Shown here: positions 24,360 through 36,295 of the stretch, piece by piece
How positions within the stretch are numbered: position 1 is the first letter of the stretch
How the letters are laid out: each line of letters starts with the position of its first letter
Origin: Sciurus carolinensis
Lineage: Eukaryota > Chordata > Mammalia > Rodentia > Sciuridae
DNA length: 64,000 nt
Reading direction: 5' to 3'
NCBI RefSeq assembly: GCF_902686445.1
Contig: NC_062214.1
Span: forward strand, 55,029,177 to 55,093,176
The notes under the pieces: model-generated
Database searches by the model: none
The model's input: only the letters and a program-made list of their open reading frames with translations
What the model was told of the DNA's origin: nothing
Translations under genes and position numbers: made by a program

Positions 24360-24972
24360 GTGGTTGTGAGAATTAAGTGTTGATCCAGAACTCTCATGCA
24401 TAGCTGGCAGAAATCCTGGGAAGCTTTCTGGTGGAACCAACTAGAGTTAATACATGCTGACCCTGTCACTCAGTGAGACCAAAGGAGTGCATGTATCCAT
24501 ATCTTATGCCCACCAAAAGATGTGGACAAAGCATCAACCGCACTATGCATACTCAACAAAAGCGAGAAACTACTGAAGTGACACCAACAACAGAATACTA
24601 CAAAGCCCAGGAAAAGAACACACCAGGGCTACATGCAGCAACTTGGATAAATCAACAACCTTGAGCATAAGAAGCAGGTGCACAGGAAAGGGGATTGTAT
24701 GATTTCATTTATTTGAACCTCAAAGACAGGCAACATGATTCTATGGCATTAGCTGCCAGGGTAGTGGTGCCCCCTTAGAAGGGTAGAGACAGAAGGGGAT
24801 GCAAGCAAGTTTCCTGGGGCACTGGAGGGCCTCCTTTCTTCATCTGCATGCTGATTTCCCTTGTGCGTTCATTTTGTGAAGTTTCATTGAGTTCTCCATT
24901 TAGAATTTGTATTTTTCTCTAGGCATGCTATACTTCATTAAAGCAAACAACATACAGGTTTATGAAAAAAAA
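24360..24972 (+). mobile_element. L1M 3' end (sense)
   Basis: Contains GATCCAGAACTCTCATGCAT, AATACTACAAAGCCCAGG, CATGCAGCAACTTGGATAAA, and ends in a poly-A run near 24965. Confidence 0.65.
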
Positions 24973-25030
24973 AATAGTGCATGAGAAGCACCCAGGATAG
25001 TGGTATGAGCCGGATAAACATTAGGTCATC

Positions 25031-25225
25031 CTGCCGGGAGGGGTGGTGTACGCCTGTAATCCCAGCAACTGGGGAGGCTGAGGCAGAAGGATCGCAAGTT
25101 CCAGGCCAACCTGGGCAACTTAAAGAGAGCTTGTCTCAAAATTAAAAATAATAATAACAAGGCTGGGAGTGTAGCTGAGTGGTAGAGAAACCCTGGGTTC
25201 AATCCCCCCTCAAAAAAAAAAAAAA
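25031..25225 (+). mobile_element. B1-ID dimeric SINE
   Basis: GGGGTGGTGTACGCCTGTAA start, poly-A at 25212-25225. GGTCATCCT occurs on both sides. Confidence 0.9.
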
Positions 25226-25388
25226 GTTTGGTCATCCTTATTATTATCACTGTTTTCTTTGTCATGTTTGTTCTCTCCTGCCCACCACTTCCCTTCCACC
25301 ATTCTCATGAGGTTGGAAGTTCTTGAACTCTTACAGCAGAAAGAACGGATGCCCTAAGTACAAGCTCTGAGCTTGTGTGTGGGATCCC

Positions 25389-25773
25389 TGTAAGAACCCA
25401 GAAACCACTCCGGAGGCGGGAACTCACATAAGAGAGTTTATTAAGCAAACAAGCAGAGTGTCTCCCCTGCAGGGTAAGAGAGAAAATGAGAGGGAAAGAG
25501 AGAAAGCGCATGTAAGACAGAGAGTGAAATGGAGGAGAGCATGAAAGCGAGGAGGAGAGAGAGAGGAAAATGGCAGGGGAGCCATTCTTAAGCAGTGGAA
25601 TTCCACGGACTAATAGGGGACCAATAATGGAGAAGGACACTTGCAAGCTGACTGATGAACCAATAACTAGCTAGGATGTTCACAGACTGACAAGCTACAT
25701 TGTAAGTTGGGAGGCGGGGAAATGACTGCAGCGTAAAGGGCGGGACCCTTGTAGGAGTTTCACCAGTCCGACA
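25389..25773 (-). mobile_element. Probable solo ERV LTR (minus strand)
   Basis: On the minus strand it begins TGTCGGACTGGTGAAACTCC, contains CCAAT-type boxes (ATTGGT, twice) and an AATAAACTCTCTTATG polyadenylation motif (+ strand near 25433-25446), and ends near GGGTTCTTACA. U3-R-U5 order is recognisable. No internal viral genes are present. No clear target-site duplication. Confidence 0.6.
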
Positions 25774-27000
25774 GGGCGCACGTGTGAGAGGAGCCACTGT
25801 CCTGTCTGTGCTGCTGTAAGGGACTGCCATGGACTGTAATTTATAAACGGTTCTGGAAGTGGGGAAGTCCTTCATGCTGCATAAATCCATGGAGGAAGAG
25901 CGAAAGGCAAGCTGACTCTTATGACAAACCCATTTTGATAAGATTTTATCTATCTGGAAGGCAAAGTTCTTGTGACCATGTCACCTCCTATAAGGGTTTA
26001 AGTTTCCAACTCATAGACTTTGGGAGACACAGTCAAACCTAGCTCAGACTAAGGGACCCCAAGGAGCCGAGAGCAGGAGTGGAGACTCTGAGGCTGGAGG
26101 AGGTGAGGGAGAGCTGAGCCTGGGGTGGAGGGGGCGGATCTGGAACTCACCCTGAGGGCAGCAGTGGGCCCCAGAGAGGTCTGTCTGCATTGGTTGGGGT
26201 TGAGGGAACGATTATGTTTTCATTTCTGCATCTGGTTTCAGTATGAAGAATGAAGGAAAAGAAAAAGAAAAAATTCTCAGACTCCAATTAGGAGATACTT
26301 CGTGGTGGCCTAGAGTAGGTCAAGGTGAGACATGGGGATGGAGAGACATGGGTTTAGCAAGACCTAGGGTTTGGATTGGCAGAGCTTAGAGACCATCGCT
26401 GATCTTGGAGGGAGGTACAGAAGGGAGAGGCAGGAGAGACCTTGTTGGCTACATGGATAATGGGCCCCTGCACTGATTGGTCACTGGGGGGAACAGGGAG
26501 GGGGATGCCCTGAGTTGGGGGAGCAGAGTAAGAAGGGACTGAGACACAGTGGCCACCACAGCTGTGGGGAAGTCTGTGGAAAATGGTGGGGGGAGCTGAC
26601 CAGTTTAGGCATGCTTAGAGAGGCTCAGTTAGGAGAGTGTGGGGCCATGGAATGAGGGTGGTGGGCTCAGTGGAAAAGGTGAGGGAAGGACTGTCAAGGA
26701 ATAGGTGTGTGGAGTGCACCATGGCCGAGAATGACAGAGACTTGGACCCAGTGGACTTGGCTAATCCCTAAATGTCTAAAACAGTAACCACTTCTCTCAC
26801 GAGGTGCTGGTGGAGTACTCTGGCCCCTGAGGAGGAGCCAGCCCAGCCTGGGGTGATAGTGCCTGGGACAACAGGCTGGGACAGTGTGGGAGCCCCTTGC
26901 ATGATCTCCTACTCACAGAGGGTGTGAGTAATAACAATGATAATAGCAAAGGCATCTGGGGTAGATGTTATCACTGTTCAGAATTGTTATTGCCCCTCTG

Positions 27001-27328
27001 GGGAAGGGTTGCATTTCCCACACCTTTGACATCAGACTCAGCCCCATGACTTGCTTTGGTCAGTGACATATGAGCATAAATGAGGTGTGCTGCTTCTAAA
27101 AGACAATTTAGGAGTCATAGAATAATGCTGCAGGGTTCATGTCATCTCTGCTTGGAGCTAGGCAGTGCTTCAAATAAGGACTGTTCCTTCAACCTGGATC
27201 TTGACTGGAGTGTGGCCAACCCACGACAGATAGGTAGTGTGAACAAGAAATAAACCTGCTGTAAGCCACTAAGACCAAGGACTCTTTGTTACTGCAGCAC
27301 AACATAGCCTCAACTGACTGATACAGCA
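27001..27328 (+). mobile_element. MaLR LTR (MLT1-like)
   Basis: The 3' half reads GAAATAAACCTGCTGTAAGC then CCACTAAGACC and TTGTTACTGCAGCA, ending ACTGACTGATACAG, characteristic of MLT1-type LTR ends. Confidence 0.65.
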
Positions 27329-27414
27329 ACTTGTGGATTTGGAGGTTTTACTGTACATCATGCATTGTGCAAGGAATTTTACATGGATTTTCTCAGTTAA
27401 TTTTAAAACAATTC

Positions 27415-27710
27415 ATGAGCAAAAGCAGCCAGACACAGAAAAGCACACTGTGTGATTCCATTTATAAAAAAAAAATATGAACTAATCTCTAATGCCAGGA
27501 AGGAGATCAGTGACTGCCTAGGAACAGAGTGGGGAAGAGAGAGACAGGAAAGAAAGGGACATAAGGAAACTTTTGAGGTGATCAATGTGTTCCTTATCTT
27601 AATATAGAGATGGTTTAGTGAATATGAACATGTCGGAACTTGTAAACTTTAAATCTGCGCACTTTAAATATGCAAGCACACCTAAATAATGTTGTTTAAA
27701 AAAACCCAAT
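27415..27710 (+). mobile_element. L1M 3' end (sense) inserted in a MIR
   Basis: CAGCCAGACACAGAAAAGC, TGTGATTCCATTTATA and a poly-A end identify a short L1M tail. MIR sequence flanks it on both sides (about 27340-27414 and 27840-27990). Confidence 0.65.
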
Positions 27711-27751
27711 GAATTCTACTATTAAAATATAAATTGAATGGAATTCTCTTT

Positions 27752-27835
27752 TATTTTTTTGTGGTGCCCAGGATGAAACCCAGGTCCTTGCACGTGCGAG
27801 GCAAGCACTCTACCCCCTGAGCCACACCTCCAGCC
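27752..27835 (-). mobile_element. ID element (antisense)
   Basis: GGTGCCCAGGATGAAACCCA ... TGAGCCACACCTCCAGCC; part of a nest of insertions in a MIR. Confidence 0.88.
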
Positions 27836-27839
27836 TCTA

Positions 27840-27990
27840 ACAGAATTCTTATCACTATTTTACAGATGAGGCAAATGAGCCTCTTCAGGAATAAAATCCT
27901 TGCCAATTGCCACACAACTTTCACAGGGCAGATTCAGAATCAGAGCCAGGTGTGCCTGAATCCAAACTCTGTGTTTTCTAACTTGGAATG
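27840..27990 (-). mobile_element. MIR (antisense), separated from its other part by insertions
   Basis: ACTATTTTACAGATGAGGCA ... CAATTGCCACACAACTTTC. The matching outer piece is at about 27340-27414. Confidence 0.65.
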
Positions 27991-28215
27991 GAGTTTGATT
28001 GGCAGAGCAGTGTTCCACTGGCTACATAAGGAAACTCAAAAACAGTTCCTGCGTAAGTGTAGCAGCCCCAAAGAGTCACCTGGGGGTGAAGAGAAGGTGG
28101 GTAGAGGTCAGTAGCTCCTGATCTCCCAGAAGGGAGGGTGCAGCATGGCACAGTTGGGTGCTGAACCCAGTTTCTACCTGCTGGGGGGAACCAACTGTTA
28201 AAATTTCAGGAATTT

Positions 28216-28391
28216 GTTGGGTGAGGTGGTGCGCACCTGTAATCCCAGCTACTCAGGAGGCTCAAGCAGAAGAATTGCAAGTTCTAGGCTGTCCTTGGTA
28301 ACTTAGCAAGACCCTATCTCAAAATTAAAAATAAAAAGGGCTGGGGTTATGGTTCTCCAGTACCACATTCAGTCCCCCGTACTGAAAAAAA
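28216..28391 (+). mobile_element. B1-ID dimeric SINE with perfect target-site duplication
   Basis: Flanked by identical 15-bp copies of AAATTTCAGGAATTT (28201-28215 and 28392-28406), so a comparatively recent insertion. The ID half is shortened. Confidence 0.93.
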
Positions 28392-28480
28392 AAATTTCAG
28401 GAATTTCACTAGTCAGTTATTAAACATAGCCATTGTCAAAAATTATATATACTCATAATTGAAGTATATTAAAAGTAAAG

Positions 28481-28684
28481 GTGAGCCAGTCACAAAGGCA
28501 CATGCCCACAATCCCAGAACTTGGGAAGCTGAGGCAGGAAGATTACAAGTTTGAGGTCAGCCTCAGCAATTTAGCAAGGCCCTAAGCAACTTAGTGAGAC
28601 TCTGTCTCAAAATAAAAAGGATTGGATTGGGAATGTAGCTCAGTGGTAAAGCACCCTTGGTTTCAATCCCCAGTACCAAAAAGA
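28481..28684 (+). mobile_element. B1-ID dimeric SINE
   Basis: Diverged B1 half (CACAAAGGCACATGCCCACA), good ID half, A-rich end. Confidence 0.88.
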
Positions 28685-28689
28685 GTAAA

Positions 28690-28783
28690 AGTGGAGCTGG
28701 GGAGTAGGTCAGCGGTATATATGTACTTAGCATGCTGGAGGTCTGGGTTCAACATAGTACTCCCACCCCAAGAAAGGCAAAAG
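28690..28783 (+). mobile_element. ID element
   Basis: GAGCTGGGGAGTAGGTCAGC core then TAGCATGCTGGAGGTCTGGG. Confidence 0.8.
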
Positions 28784-29234
28784 TAGCATTCAAAAGTCAT
28801 TACCTCTAATTATTTTGCCATATTTGACACTTACTGATGCCCTTGAGATTATTAACCTGTTACCTCTGTCCAGTGGAGATTCCACACAATGGTGTGCTAT
28901 TGGGTAAACCTTTCCAACTATGCTTCCTGCAGTAGCTTGAAATCGGACAGGGAGGTTTCTCACACCATGAAAATGGGCAAATGCTAATGGAACTAACCCC
29001 CGACAACACGCTCTGCCAGTTAAACATTTTTGCCATCTCATCACTGAGCCCTAAGGTCTTGAACACCTGCCTGGGTTGTGGCAGGATGGGGGCACAGGAG
29101 GTTCAGGTCTGGAGCTGAGAGAAGGACAGATAGAGCCAGTGACCAGGTTGTCCAGGGCTGCTTGCAACCATGATGATAAAACGGCTGGTGCACACTGAGC
29201 TCTACGCCTGACAAGTTCTTGGTGCAGTCGCTCC

Positions 29235-29340
29235 ACTCTGTGAGCAAAGCGCAGTCACTGTCTGCAGATGAGGAGACTGAGGCACAGAGATGCTATTTAC
29301 CCAGGGTCATCCACTAGACCCCAGAGCCACCTAAGCGCTC
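29235..29340 (-). mobile_element. MIR fragment (antisense)
   Basis: CTGCAGATGAGGAGACTGAG then GGCACAGAGATGCTATTTAC. Confidence 0.6.
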
Positions 29341-29426
29341 TGAAGAGGAGAAAGTCCTGGAACACAGCAGCCTGAGGGAACTCTCAGTTTGGGAACTCTC
29401 CAAGCACTGCCAGCCGCCTCCCAGCC

Positions 29427-29469
29427 CCTCTGACAGTGGGCATGTGCCCCTGACAGTGGGCATGTGCTA
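29427..29469 (+). repeat. Short tandem duplication
   Basis: CTGACAGTGGGCATGTGC occurs twice in direct succession. Confidence 0.85.
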
Positions 29470-30514
29470 GGCTCTTTGCTGAGGGGTTCTCAGTTTTCAC
29501 CCCAGGGAGGGACTAGATACAGTGCATGGTGCCTGCCCACCCTCTTGGGGAACCACTCATGGTCCAGAGGCGGCAGATGCACGGAAGGTGAGAGATGAAG
29601 TGGTAGCATTCTTTGTCTGGAGTTTGACCCTAGCAATGATTCGGTTCTGACAGATTATAAACTCGGGGAGGGAGAGACAGAGACATCTCTAAAGGGCCCA
29701 CCCAGCTGGCAGTGGGCAGAGGTTGTGATGAGGACAGGGGCCACTATGGAGGCTAGAGGGGCCAGGGAGGGGCCCCTAAGGTAATGTTCAGGGCATGGGA
29801 TGGCCGGTGCTGAATTGAGCGGGTCAGGGGTTGATTGAACAGGGAACAGGGAATGGATGGCCTTGCAGCTGGTGGCATCACTGGCCAAGGATGAGGATTG
29901 ATGGCAGTCAGCTTAGGGGCAGGAACATGACAAGTTTGGTTTTGACATGTACTTGCAGAGCCTCCAGGGTATCCTGATTCTCTGCCTACCCAGAAGCTGT
30001 TTCCAGGGGTAGGGCTGGGCAAGATGTGCCAGGTCATAAGTGGAGGTGGGGATGGTGTCTCCAGGAGCCAATGAGCCCTTGGGAAGTATTGGGACATCTC
30101 TGATGGGAAGAGAGGGGACTCTGCCCAAGCAAGACTGGAAAGGGTCCTGTGGTAGGCATGATAGAGAGATGGCAGTGAGCAGGAAGTGTGGGGTCATGGG
30201 AGCTGGTGGGGGACAGCAGATGTTCCAGGGAAAGCCAGAGAACGAAGTCCCAGGGTGGCTCTGGGGAGTGGAGAGGCCTGTGGGTTGAGGAGGCAGTTCT
30301 AAAAAGGGTCTTAGACTGCCAGAGGTAGAAGAGGAAGCACAGGGAGGAGAGCAGGTCTCCCAGGTACCTAAGGAAGGATGCCTGGTGGTTTTCTCTCTCA
30401 TCCTGGAGGTTGGGAGGCTGCAGTACGGGGGGGTGGGGTAATGGGTGAGTGGCAGTGAGGATGGCAAAGACTGAGTGGGGCTGAGGAAGGCCATAGCACC
30501 CTGCTGGGAATAGT

Positions 30515-30905
30515 GGGCTGAATGGTGGCCACCAAAAGATACGTCTGCTTCCTGATCTTAATTTGACTTGGTAAAAGTGCTGGTAGAATTGAGGATCTAG
30601 AGATAAGGTCGTTTTGGATTAGCTGGGTGAATCCTAAATACAACGGCAAGTGTCCTTACAAGAGACACAGTGAAGTCCTTGTGACCACAGAGGCAGAGAT
30701 TGGGGCCAAGGGAATGCTGGAGCCACCAGGAACTGGAAGATTGACTTACACAAGGATCCTCCCTTGAGCCTCTGGAGGGAGCGTGGCCCTGCTGACACTT
30801 GGATTCCAGATTTCTGGACTCCAGGACAGTGGGAGGCTAAATTCCTGTTGTTTTAACCCCCTCAGTTTGTGGTCATTTGCTCTTAAAGACCCAGGAAACC
30901 AACAA
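30515..30905 (+). mobile_element. MaLR LTR (MLT1-like)
   Basis: Contains CCAAAAGATACGTCTGCTTC, AAGTGTCCTTACAAGAGACA, GACCACAGAGGCAGAGATTG and the 3' TTGTTTTAACCCCCTCAGTT. Order and spacing fit an MLT1-type LTR. Confidence 0.65.
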
Positions 30906-31794
30906 ACCAGGGATGAAAATGAGTATATTACAGAGATTCCTCCAGCAGCCTGGGTAGCCAGGGCAGGAAGGGTCACAGACCAGCCTGGGTGGGTAGATGC
31001 AGGGAGCACTGTGGATAGGCAGCTGGAGGTCACAAGAAGAAAGGGCTCAGAGGAGACAGAGGAAAAGACTGCCATGGGAGTTGAGCTGAGGGATGGGTAG
31101 GACCTTGGGGGAGGGCAAACTCAGAGATAGGGCAGTTGCAGGAGATGGCAAGTCCCTGGGAGGGGCTGACGGCTGCAGGAAGAGGCATGTAGGGACTTTT
31201 CCAGTGCTGTGGATTTATGGAGAGTGAGGCTGCCATGCCCAGGGACAAGTGTGTTGGAAGGGTCCCAGGTCAGTTCCATTCCTTCCTAGGATAGACTTGT
31301 CTGCAGTTTGCAGAGGCTGGGCTCTGCTCTGCTCCCTGGGTCACTTGGGGCATGCCTCATGCCCTCATGCCAGAGCTCTGTGTCTTCCCTTCTGGTGAAA
31401 TTGACCTTTCTCTATTTGCTTTTAGTGTTGTTCAAATGGACCTTAAATGCTTGGGGAGATGCTCTTCATCTCAAGGCTAGCTATGTAATTTGCAGGACCC
31501 AGTGCAAAATGAACATATAAAATATTTTGTTCAAAAAATATGAAGAATTTCAAGTGGGCAGTGCACTGCATTAAATCACGCTTGGGCCCTTAGACAGGAG
31601 GTGAGTGTGAGTGGTCAGTCCTGCTTTGGTGTCCTCCCCCACACCCAGGAGGCTTCACTGCCCTGGCCCTGCAGTAGGGTTAGGAGAGATCAAGATCATG
31701 CATGCAGAGCATAGCACATGCCAGAATGTCATAAGTGTCTGGTGAATGTGAGTTATTAGAATTATCATTGTGGTTGTGAGGTCAGCATCCTGGC

Positions 31795-31870
31795 CCTACC
31801 CCAGTGACCTCAAGCAAGTCACTTGATCTCTCTGGGCTTAATTTTCTCTGTGTGATGGATGATCTCCAAG
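31795..31870 (+). mobile_element. MIR fragment
   Basis: GACCTCAAGCAAGTCACTTG then ATCTCTCTGGGCTTAATTTT. Confidence 0.55.
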
Positions 31871-32184
31871 CCTGGACAGCCTAGTTTGACCTCCGTGTGG
31901 GAGGCACAAGACAGTGAGAAATAGCTGTTGCAGACTCTTCCCCACAATTGTCACTCCAATTTGGAGGTCAAGCACTGGTCCTCCTATGACTGTCTTATGA
32001 GTCTTCCATTGAAAGCCAACACCTTGACCCTGGAAGTCACTGCAGATACACCATCTTAGAGGTTTGACCCGGGCCCCAACTGGAGTCCCCTAGAGGGGAC
32101 AGATGCCTTGGAGGCGTGAGCCATGCCAGGCTGGTTAAAGACTCTTCCCTTGAGATGAGATCCACAGAGGAATCGTTCACTGAA

Positions 32185-32335
32185 TACTTCTTATAAACAC
32201 CACACAATCTTTCTCATTTGATTCTCAAAACAGTTTGGTGAAGGTTTGTTCCATTTCACAGAGGAGGAAGCTGAAGGTGAGGGAGAGGAATCTAACCACC
32301 CAAGACACATCACCCAGCTTCTAAATATTGCAGGC
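32185..32335 (-). mobile_element. MIR (antisense, diverged)
   Basis: CTCATTTGATTCTCAAAACA ... CCATTTCACAGAGGAGGAAG. Confidence 0.55.
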
Positions 32336-32342
32336 CACATCT

Positions 32343-32488
32343 GTGCTGAGCATGGTAGAGGCTGAGGCAGGAGGATCACAAGTTTGATGCCCATCTGAGC
32401 AACTTAGTGAGATCCTGTCTCAAAATAAAAAAATAAATAAAAGGGCTGAAGATGTGACTCAATGGCAGAGCACCCCTGGTTCTATCCC

Positions 32489-32492
<4 letters not shown>
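32343..32492 (+). mobile_element. B1-ID SINE with internal deletion, joined to TC/AC repeat
   Basis: The B1 half lacks its middle (GAGCATGGTAGAGGCTGAGG). The ID half ends at CCCCAG and runs straight into the TC/AC microsatellite. Confidence 0.85.
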
Positions 32493-32555
<63 letters not shown>

Positions 32556-32566
32556 GCGCACACACA
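32492..32566. repeat. TC-then-AC compound microsatellite
   Basis: TC repeated about 14 times, then AC repeats with a short CGCGCG interruption near 32553. Grows from the tail of a SINE. Confidence 0.95.
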
Positions 32567-33469
32567 GAGCCACAACTGTGTTCCTCCTACTGGGCATTCT
32601 GGGGGCTCCCTGACCTGTCACTGGAACCTAGGGGAGCCAGTCTGTGGGAGCCTGTGACCAGTGCAGTAGTACTGAGTGTTCTGTAGGAGGGGAGCCCATA
32701 GGAGGCTGCAGGGCTCAGTTCTGCCTTTCTATCCCTTCTACTCTCACACCAGCCTCAGGGACTGTCCCTCCTGCTGGGCTCCAGGTCCATCCTGTCCCCT
32801 CCACAGCCCAGGACAGCAACCCCTTTTTCACTTCCTGTTTTCTATGTGAAAGTGTGCACTAAAAGCTGCTCTTTGTCCTACTTTTTTTTTTTTTTTTCAA
32901 AAATGTTTTTAATCAATTTCGTAATAAAACCCAAACTGAGTTCTTGAAAACAACAAATAAAATATAATAAAAACAAAAAACAAAAAACAAAAAAACTTAG
33001 CTCAGGAAACACTAACTCCCCCAGCCTTCCCCTCCTAGCCCAGAAGTAGCCCTGGGAACCTCTTTGTTCCTTCCTTAGTTCCTGGTCACTGGGTCTCTTG
33101 TCTCCTAAATATCCCCAAACTGTACCTTCCTAAAGCCCCTTTTCATGGCCTGGCCTGGCTGCTGAGGCCTCTCCCTCTGGAGGGCACCTGCCTGACCCAC
33201 TGCTCCGCCTGCCTCCTATCTGGCTTCCTTGCAAGCTGGTCCCAAACTCTCCCCAGGGGTTCTCTCTAAAAAATGAATCTGACCCATAAGGGTTCTTCTC
33301 TCAAAATCCATCAGGTTCTCAGTATCCTCCAGAAATAGAACCTATATTCCATAGTCCAGCATTCAAGACTCCAGCATCTAGCCCCTGACCACCTCAGCCT
33401 CGCCTCTACCACACGACTAACCCCCTGGACTTTGCACACGTTGGTCCCTTTGCTCCAGACACTGTTTGA

Positions 33470-33870
33470 GAAAAAGCTGCTATATGAGAACTGGCCCCAA
33501 GAGGAAGAAGGTGCAGAAAGAGCGAAGCAAGACAGGGACAAATCCAGGACTGTAGAGTGCAATTTATTAGGGTCTTATGGACAGAAGTGTACCTGTACCC
33601 CAGGGCAGGAGGAAGGAGTTTATATGCTAGGCTAGGAAAGGGTAGGGTATGGCCAACTGGAACGTATCTGGGTTTTCTCAAAAACTAACATGTCCAACAT
33701 CAGTGTCAGAGTCCCACCGACACACTCTACTGACTATCTTAACACCTACAGGGTTTGGGATGCATGTCAGGGTCACCTGGTAGGCAAGATGGCAGTTAGG
33801 ACCAAGATGCCTGGAGCAGGTCAAGCTGGAGCCATTCCTCCCTGTCCATCTGGTCAATGCAACTCATTCT
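33470..33870 (-). mobile_element. Possible LTR-like element (minus strand)
   Basis: Contains the complement of AATAAATTGCACTCTAC (+ strand near 33556-33572), an LTR-style polyadenylation context. Boundaries and family are uncertain. Confidence 0.3.
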
Positions 33871-34170
33871 TCAAGACTCAACCCAAATAGGCCCTCCGTC
33901 TGCTGACCTTCTGCCCCACCCCAGGCACAGTGAGGGGCCTCTCCTGCTGTCATGACCATTGTGTGGAACTTGTTTCATTCATCTGATGTGTGTCAAGTCT
34001 TGGGGACAGAACAGACAGGGTCCCTGAGTTGTCCAGGTTTATTATCCCTGTTCTTGTTGCCTAGGTAGATTTGGGGTCCCCTGAGGACAGCTACCACCTG
34101 TATCCACAGAGCCCAGCACAGAGTTCAACACAGCTAGTGCATCTTAAATGCTCAATGATTGACCGACCAC
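33850..34170 (+). mobile_element. L2 3' end relic
   Basis: TTCTTCAAGACTCAACCCAA, then TGAGGACAGCTACCACCTGT and TCTTAAATGCTCAATGATTG. Confidence 0.5.
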
Positions 34171-34686
34171 CACCAAGCAGCTTTAATGAACCCTCTTCTT
34201 CCTCACTGTCTGTGGTCCTGGGCAGGGGCAGTGGCAGGCCTGAATTGAATCACCAGCATGAGGCAAGTACTCAGTTCTAGGAGAGGAGCTCCTGACCCTG
34301 GGGAGAGGGAGGTGTGTGTAGGCAAGGGAAAAGGGGGAGAAAGTGAGATTTCATGTCCCCAAGGCTGGGGGTGCCCAGGAGGCCAAACCCCTCTCCTACC
34401 CTCACCATACTATTTCTTAACTCATAGGGGAGGAAGACCCTGCCTCCACCAAGGAGCTTCAGCCTGGGGCAGGGAACTTTGGGGAACTTCCCTCATGAGC
34501 TCCTCTCAAAGCTGGTTCCTGCCCCACACTGACATCTGGCACTCCTCCCTGAGGTTCCACCTCACTTGGCTCAGGGCACTGTGGCCAAGATCAAGTGGCA
34601 TTGAGGGGCCCCACGTAGAATGACCAGGGTATCATTTCCAGCCTCACCCCCACATTCATCTCCCCCTTTCCCAACAACTTGTCTGT

Positions 34687-34760
34687 CCTTCCTTCCTTCC
34701 TTCCTTCCTTCCTTCCTTCCTTCCTTCCTTCCTTTCCTTTCTTCCTTCCTGCCTTCCTTT
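34687..34760. repeat. TTCC tetranucleotide microsatellite
   Basis: At least 11 uninterrupted CTTC units, then degenerate copies, ending at an ID element. Confidence 0.95.
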
Positions 34761-34765
34761 CTTCC

Positions 34766-34844
34766 ACTTTGATGCTGGGGATTGGACCCAGGGCCTGGTG
34801 CGTGCTAAGTACACTCTCTACCACTGAGCTACACCACAGCCCTG
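34766..34844 (-). mobile_element. ID element (antisense), next to TTCC repeat
   Basis: GATGCTGGGGATTGGACCCA ... CACTGAGCTACACCACAGCC. Confidence 0.88.
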
Positions 34845-35149
34845 CCTTTTCTAAGTAGTATTTTAATGGTATGCCTGGTTGCTACAAAATAGCATATATG
34901 TACTAACAATTCAAAGAATACACAGGTGTATAAGGAAAAAACTAGTAGTCTTTCCGCCCTCTCCTTCCCCTAACCCCCCAACTCCGCCAAATCTACAAAG
35001 TAGACTCACAGTTTGGCTCTGCTTCCATTCTGTACTGGCATCCACAAGAGCAATACCCACTGCCCCCAGGGAGCCCCTTCTTATGGGAATGATGTGATAG
35101 GAAATGTATGGCATCGGAACTTGCTTTTGTTTTTTTTGTTTTTTTTGGT

Positions 35150-35700
35150 TTAACTTGCTTTTTAAACTTAAAAATATACTGTGGATATCATTCCAGGTTG
35201 ATCCATACAGCATTATTCTCTAATTCTCTCATTCTCTAATTGCTGTAGATTCCCTGTGGATCACCAATAACTTAGGGGCACTCTCTGGACACTTTGGCCT
35301 TTTTTATCTTTTCTAACAAGAATGCTGTGATAAACCTCTTTCTACATGGGTCTGTAAGTACTGTCTTCCTTCTACCTGGGTTTAGGACAAATTCTTCAAA
35401 ATAGGGTCACTGGGTCCAAGGGCATATGCATTTAGATGTTTAAATAGGTCTTGCCATTTTACTTTCTTAAACAAGTCCCCCCCCCCCCCGCCCCCACAGC
35501 CCTGGGGTATATGAAAATGTTCCTCACACCTGGTCAAATCTGAGCGTTGTCAATTGGTCTAAACTTTGCCGGGATTGTGGGCAAAACCTCATTGTTTTGA
35601 AATTGCATTTCCTGAATATGATTAAGGATGAACATCTTTTCCTGTGTCAGTTGGTCTTTTTTATTTCTTCTGTGAATTTTTGGATCTAATCCTTTGCTCA
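35150..35700 (-). mobile_element. L1M 3' end (antisense)
   Basis: Signature phrases are TCATTCCAGGTTGATCCATA, AATGCTGTGATAAACCTC and AGGGTCACTGGGTCCAAGG. It contains a C-rich tract at 35478-35497 and is followed by two antisense ID elements. Confidence 0.6.
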
Positions 35701-35805
35701 GTTTTTTTTTTTTTTCTTTTTTTTTTTTTTTCAGTACTGGGGATTGAACCCAGGGACTTGTGCTTGCAAGACAAGCACTCTATCAACTGAGCTATCTCCC
35801 CACCC
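35701..35805 (-). mobile_element. ID element (antisense)
   Basis: Poly-T then GTACTGGGGATTGAACCCAG ... AACTGAGCTATCTCCCC. Confidence 0.88.
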
Positions 35806-35865
35806 CCTTTGCTCAGTTTTAATCATGTTTTTTAAACATTATTATATTACCTCCATGCTCCCCTG

Positions 35866-35942
35866 CCCGCTGTGATGGGAATCAAACCCAGAGCCTCACA
35901 TATGTTCTGCAAGCCCTTTATAACTGAGCTACACCTCCAGCT
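35866..35942 (-). mobile_element. ID element (antisense, diverged)
   Basis: GATGGGAATCAAACCCAGAG ... AACTGAGCTACACCTCCAGC. Confidence 0.75.
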
Positions 35943-36060
35943 CTGATGCAAATACTATTGTGCAGTGTAATATTTGTCTTCTGCCATATTGAAGTTGACA
36001 TTTGTGTATATAGCATTAACTTCTTTACCTTTTATTGCAGAAATTTGAATAATACACTCA

Positions 36061-36285
36061 GCTGGGCATGGTGGCTCATACCTGTGATCTCAGCGACTCA
36101 GAAGATTGAGGCAGGAGGATGCAAGCTAGAGGGTCAACCCCAGCAACTTATTAAGATCCTCAAGCATTTTAGCAAGACCCTATCTCAAATTAAAAAATAA
36201 AAAGAACTGGGGATGTAGCTCAGTGGTAGAATAATCCTGTGTTCAATTTCTAGTACCAAAAAAAAAAAAAGGAAAATAAAAAGAA
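36061..36285 (+). mobile_element. B1-ID dimeric SINE with target-site duplication
   Basis: Flanked by AATACACTCA at 36051-36060 and 36286-36295. Full dimer with a poly-A tail. Confidence 0.93.
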
Positions 36286-36295
36286 AATACACTCA

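Noticed and set aside
25795..26035. Sequence resembling part of a MaLR internal or LTR region.
   Set aside because: Resemblance is too weak by eye to list as a feature; needs a repeat-library search.
29913..30494. A 193-codon minus-strand frame.
   Set aside because: Pro/Ser-rich, no recognisable domain, and several overlapping frames on the same strand.
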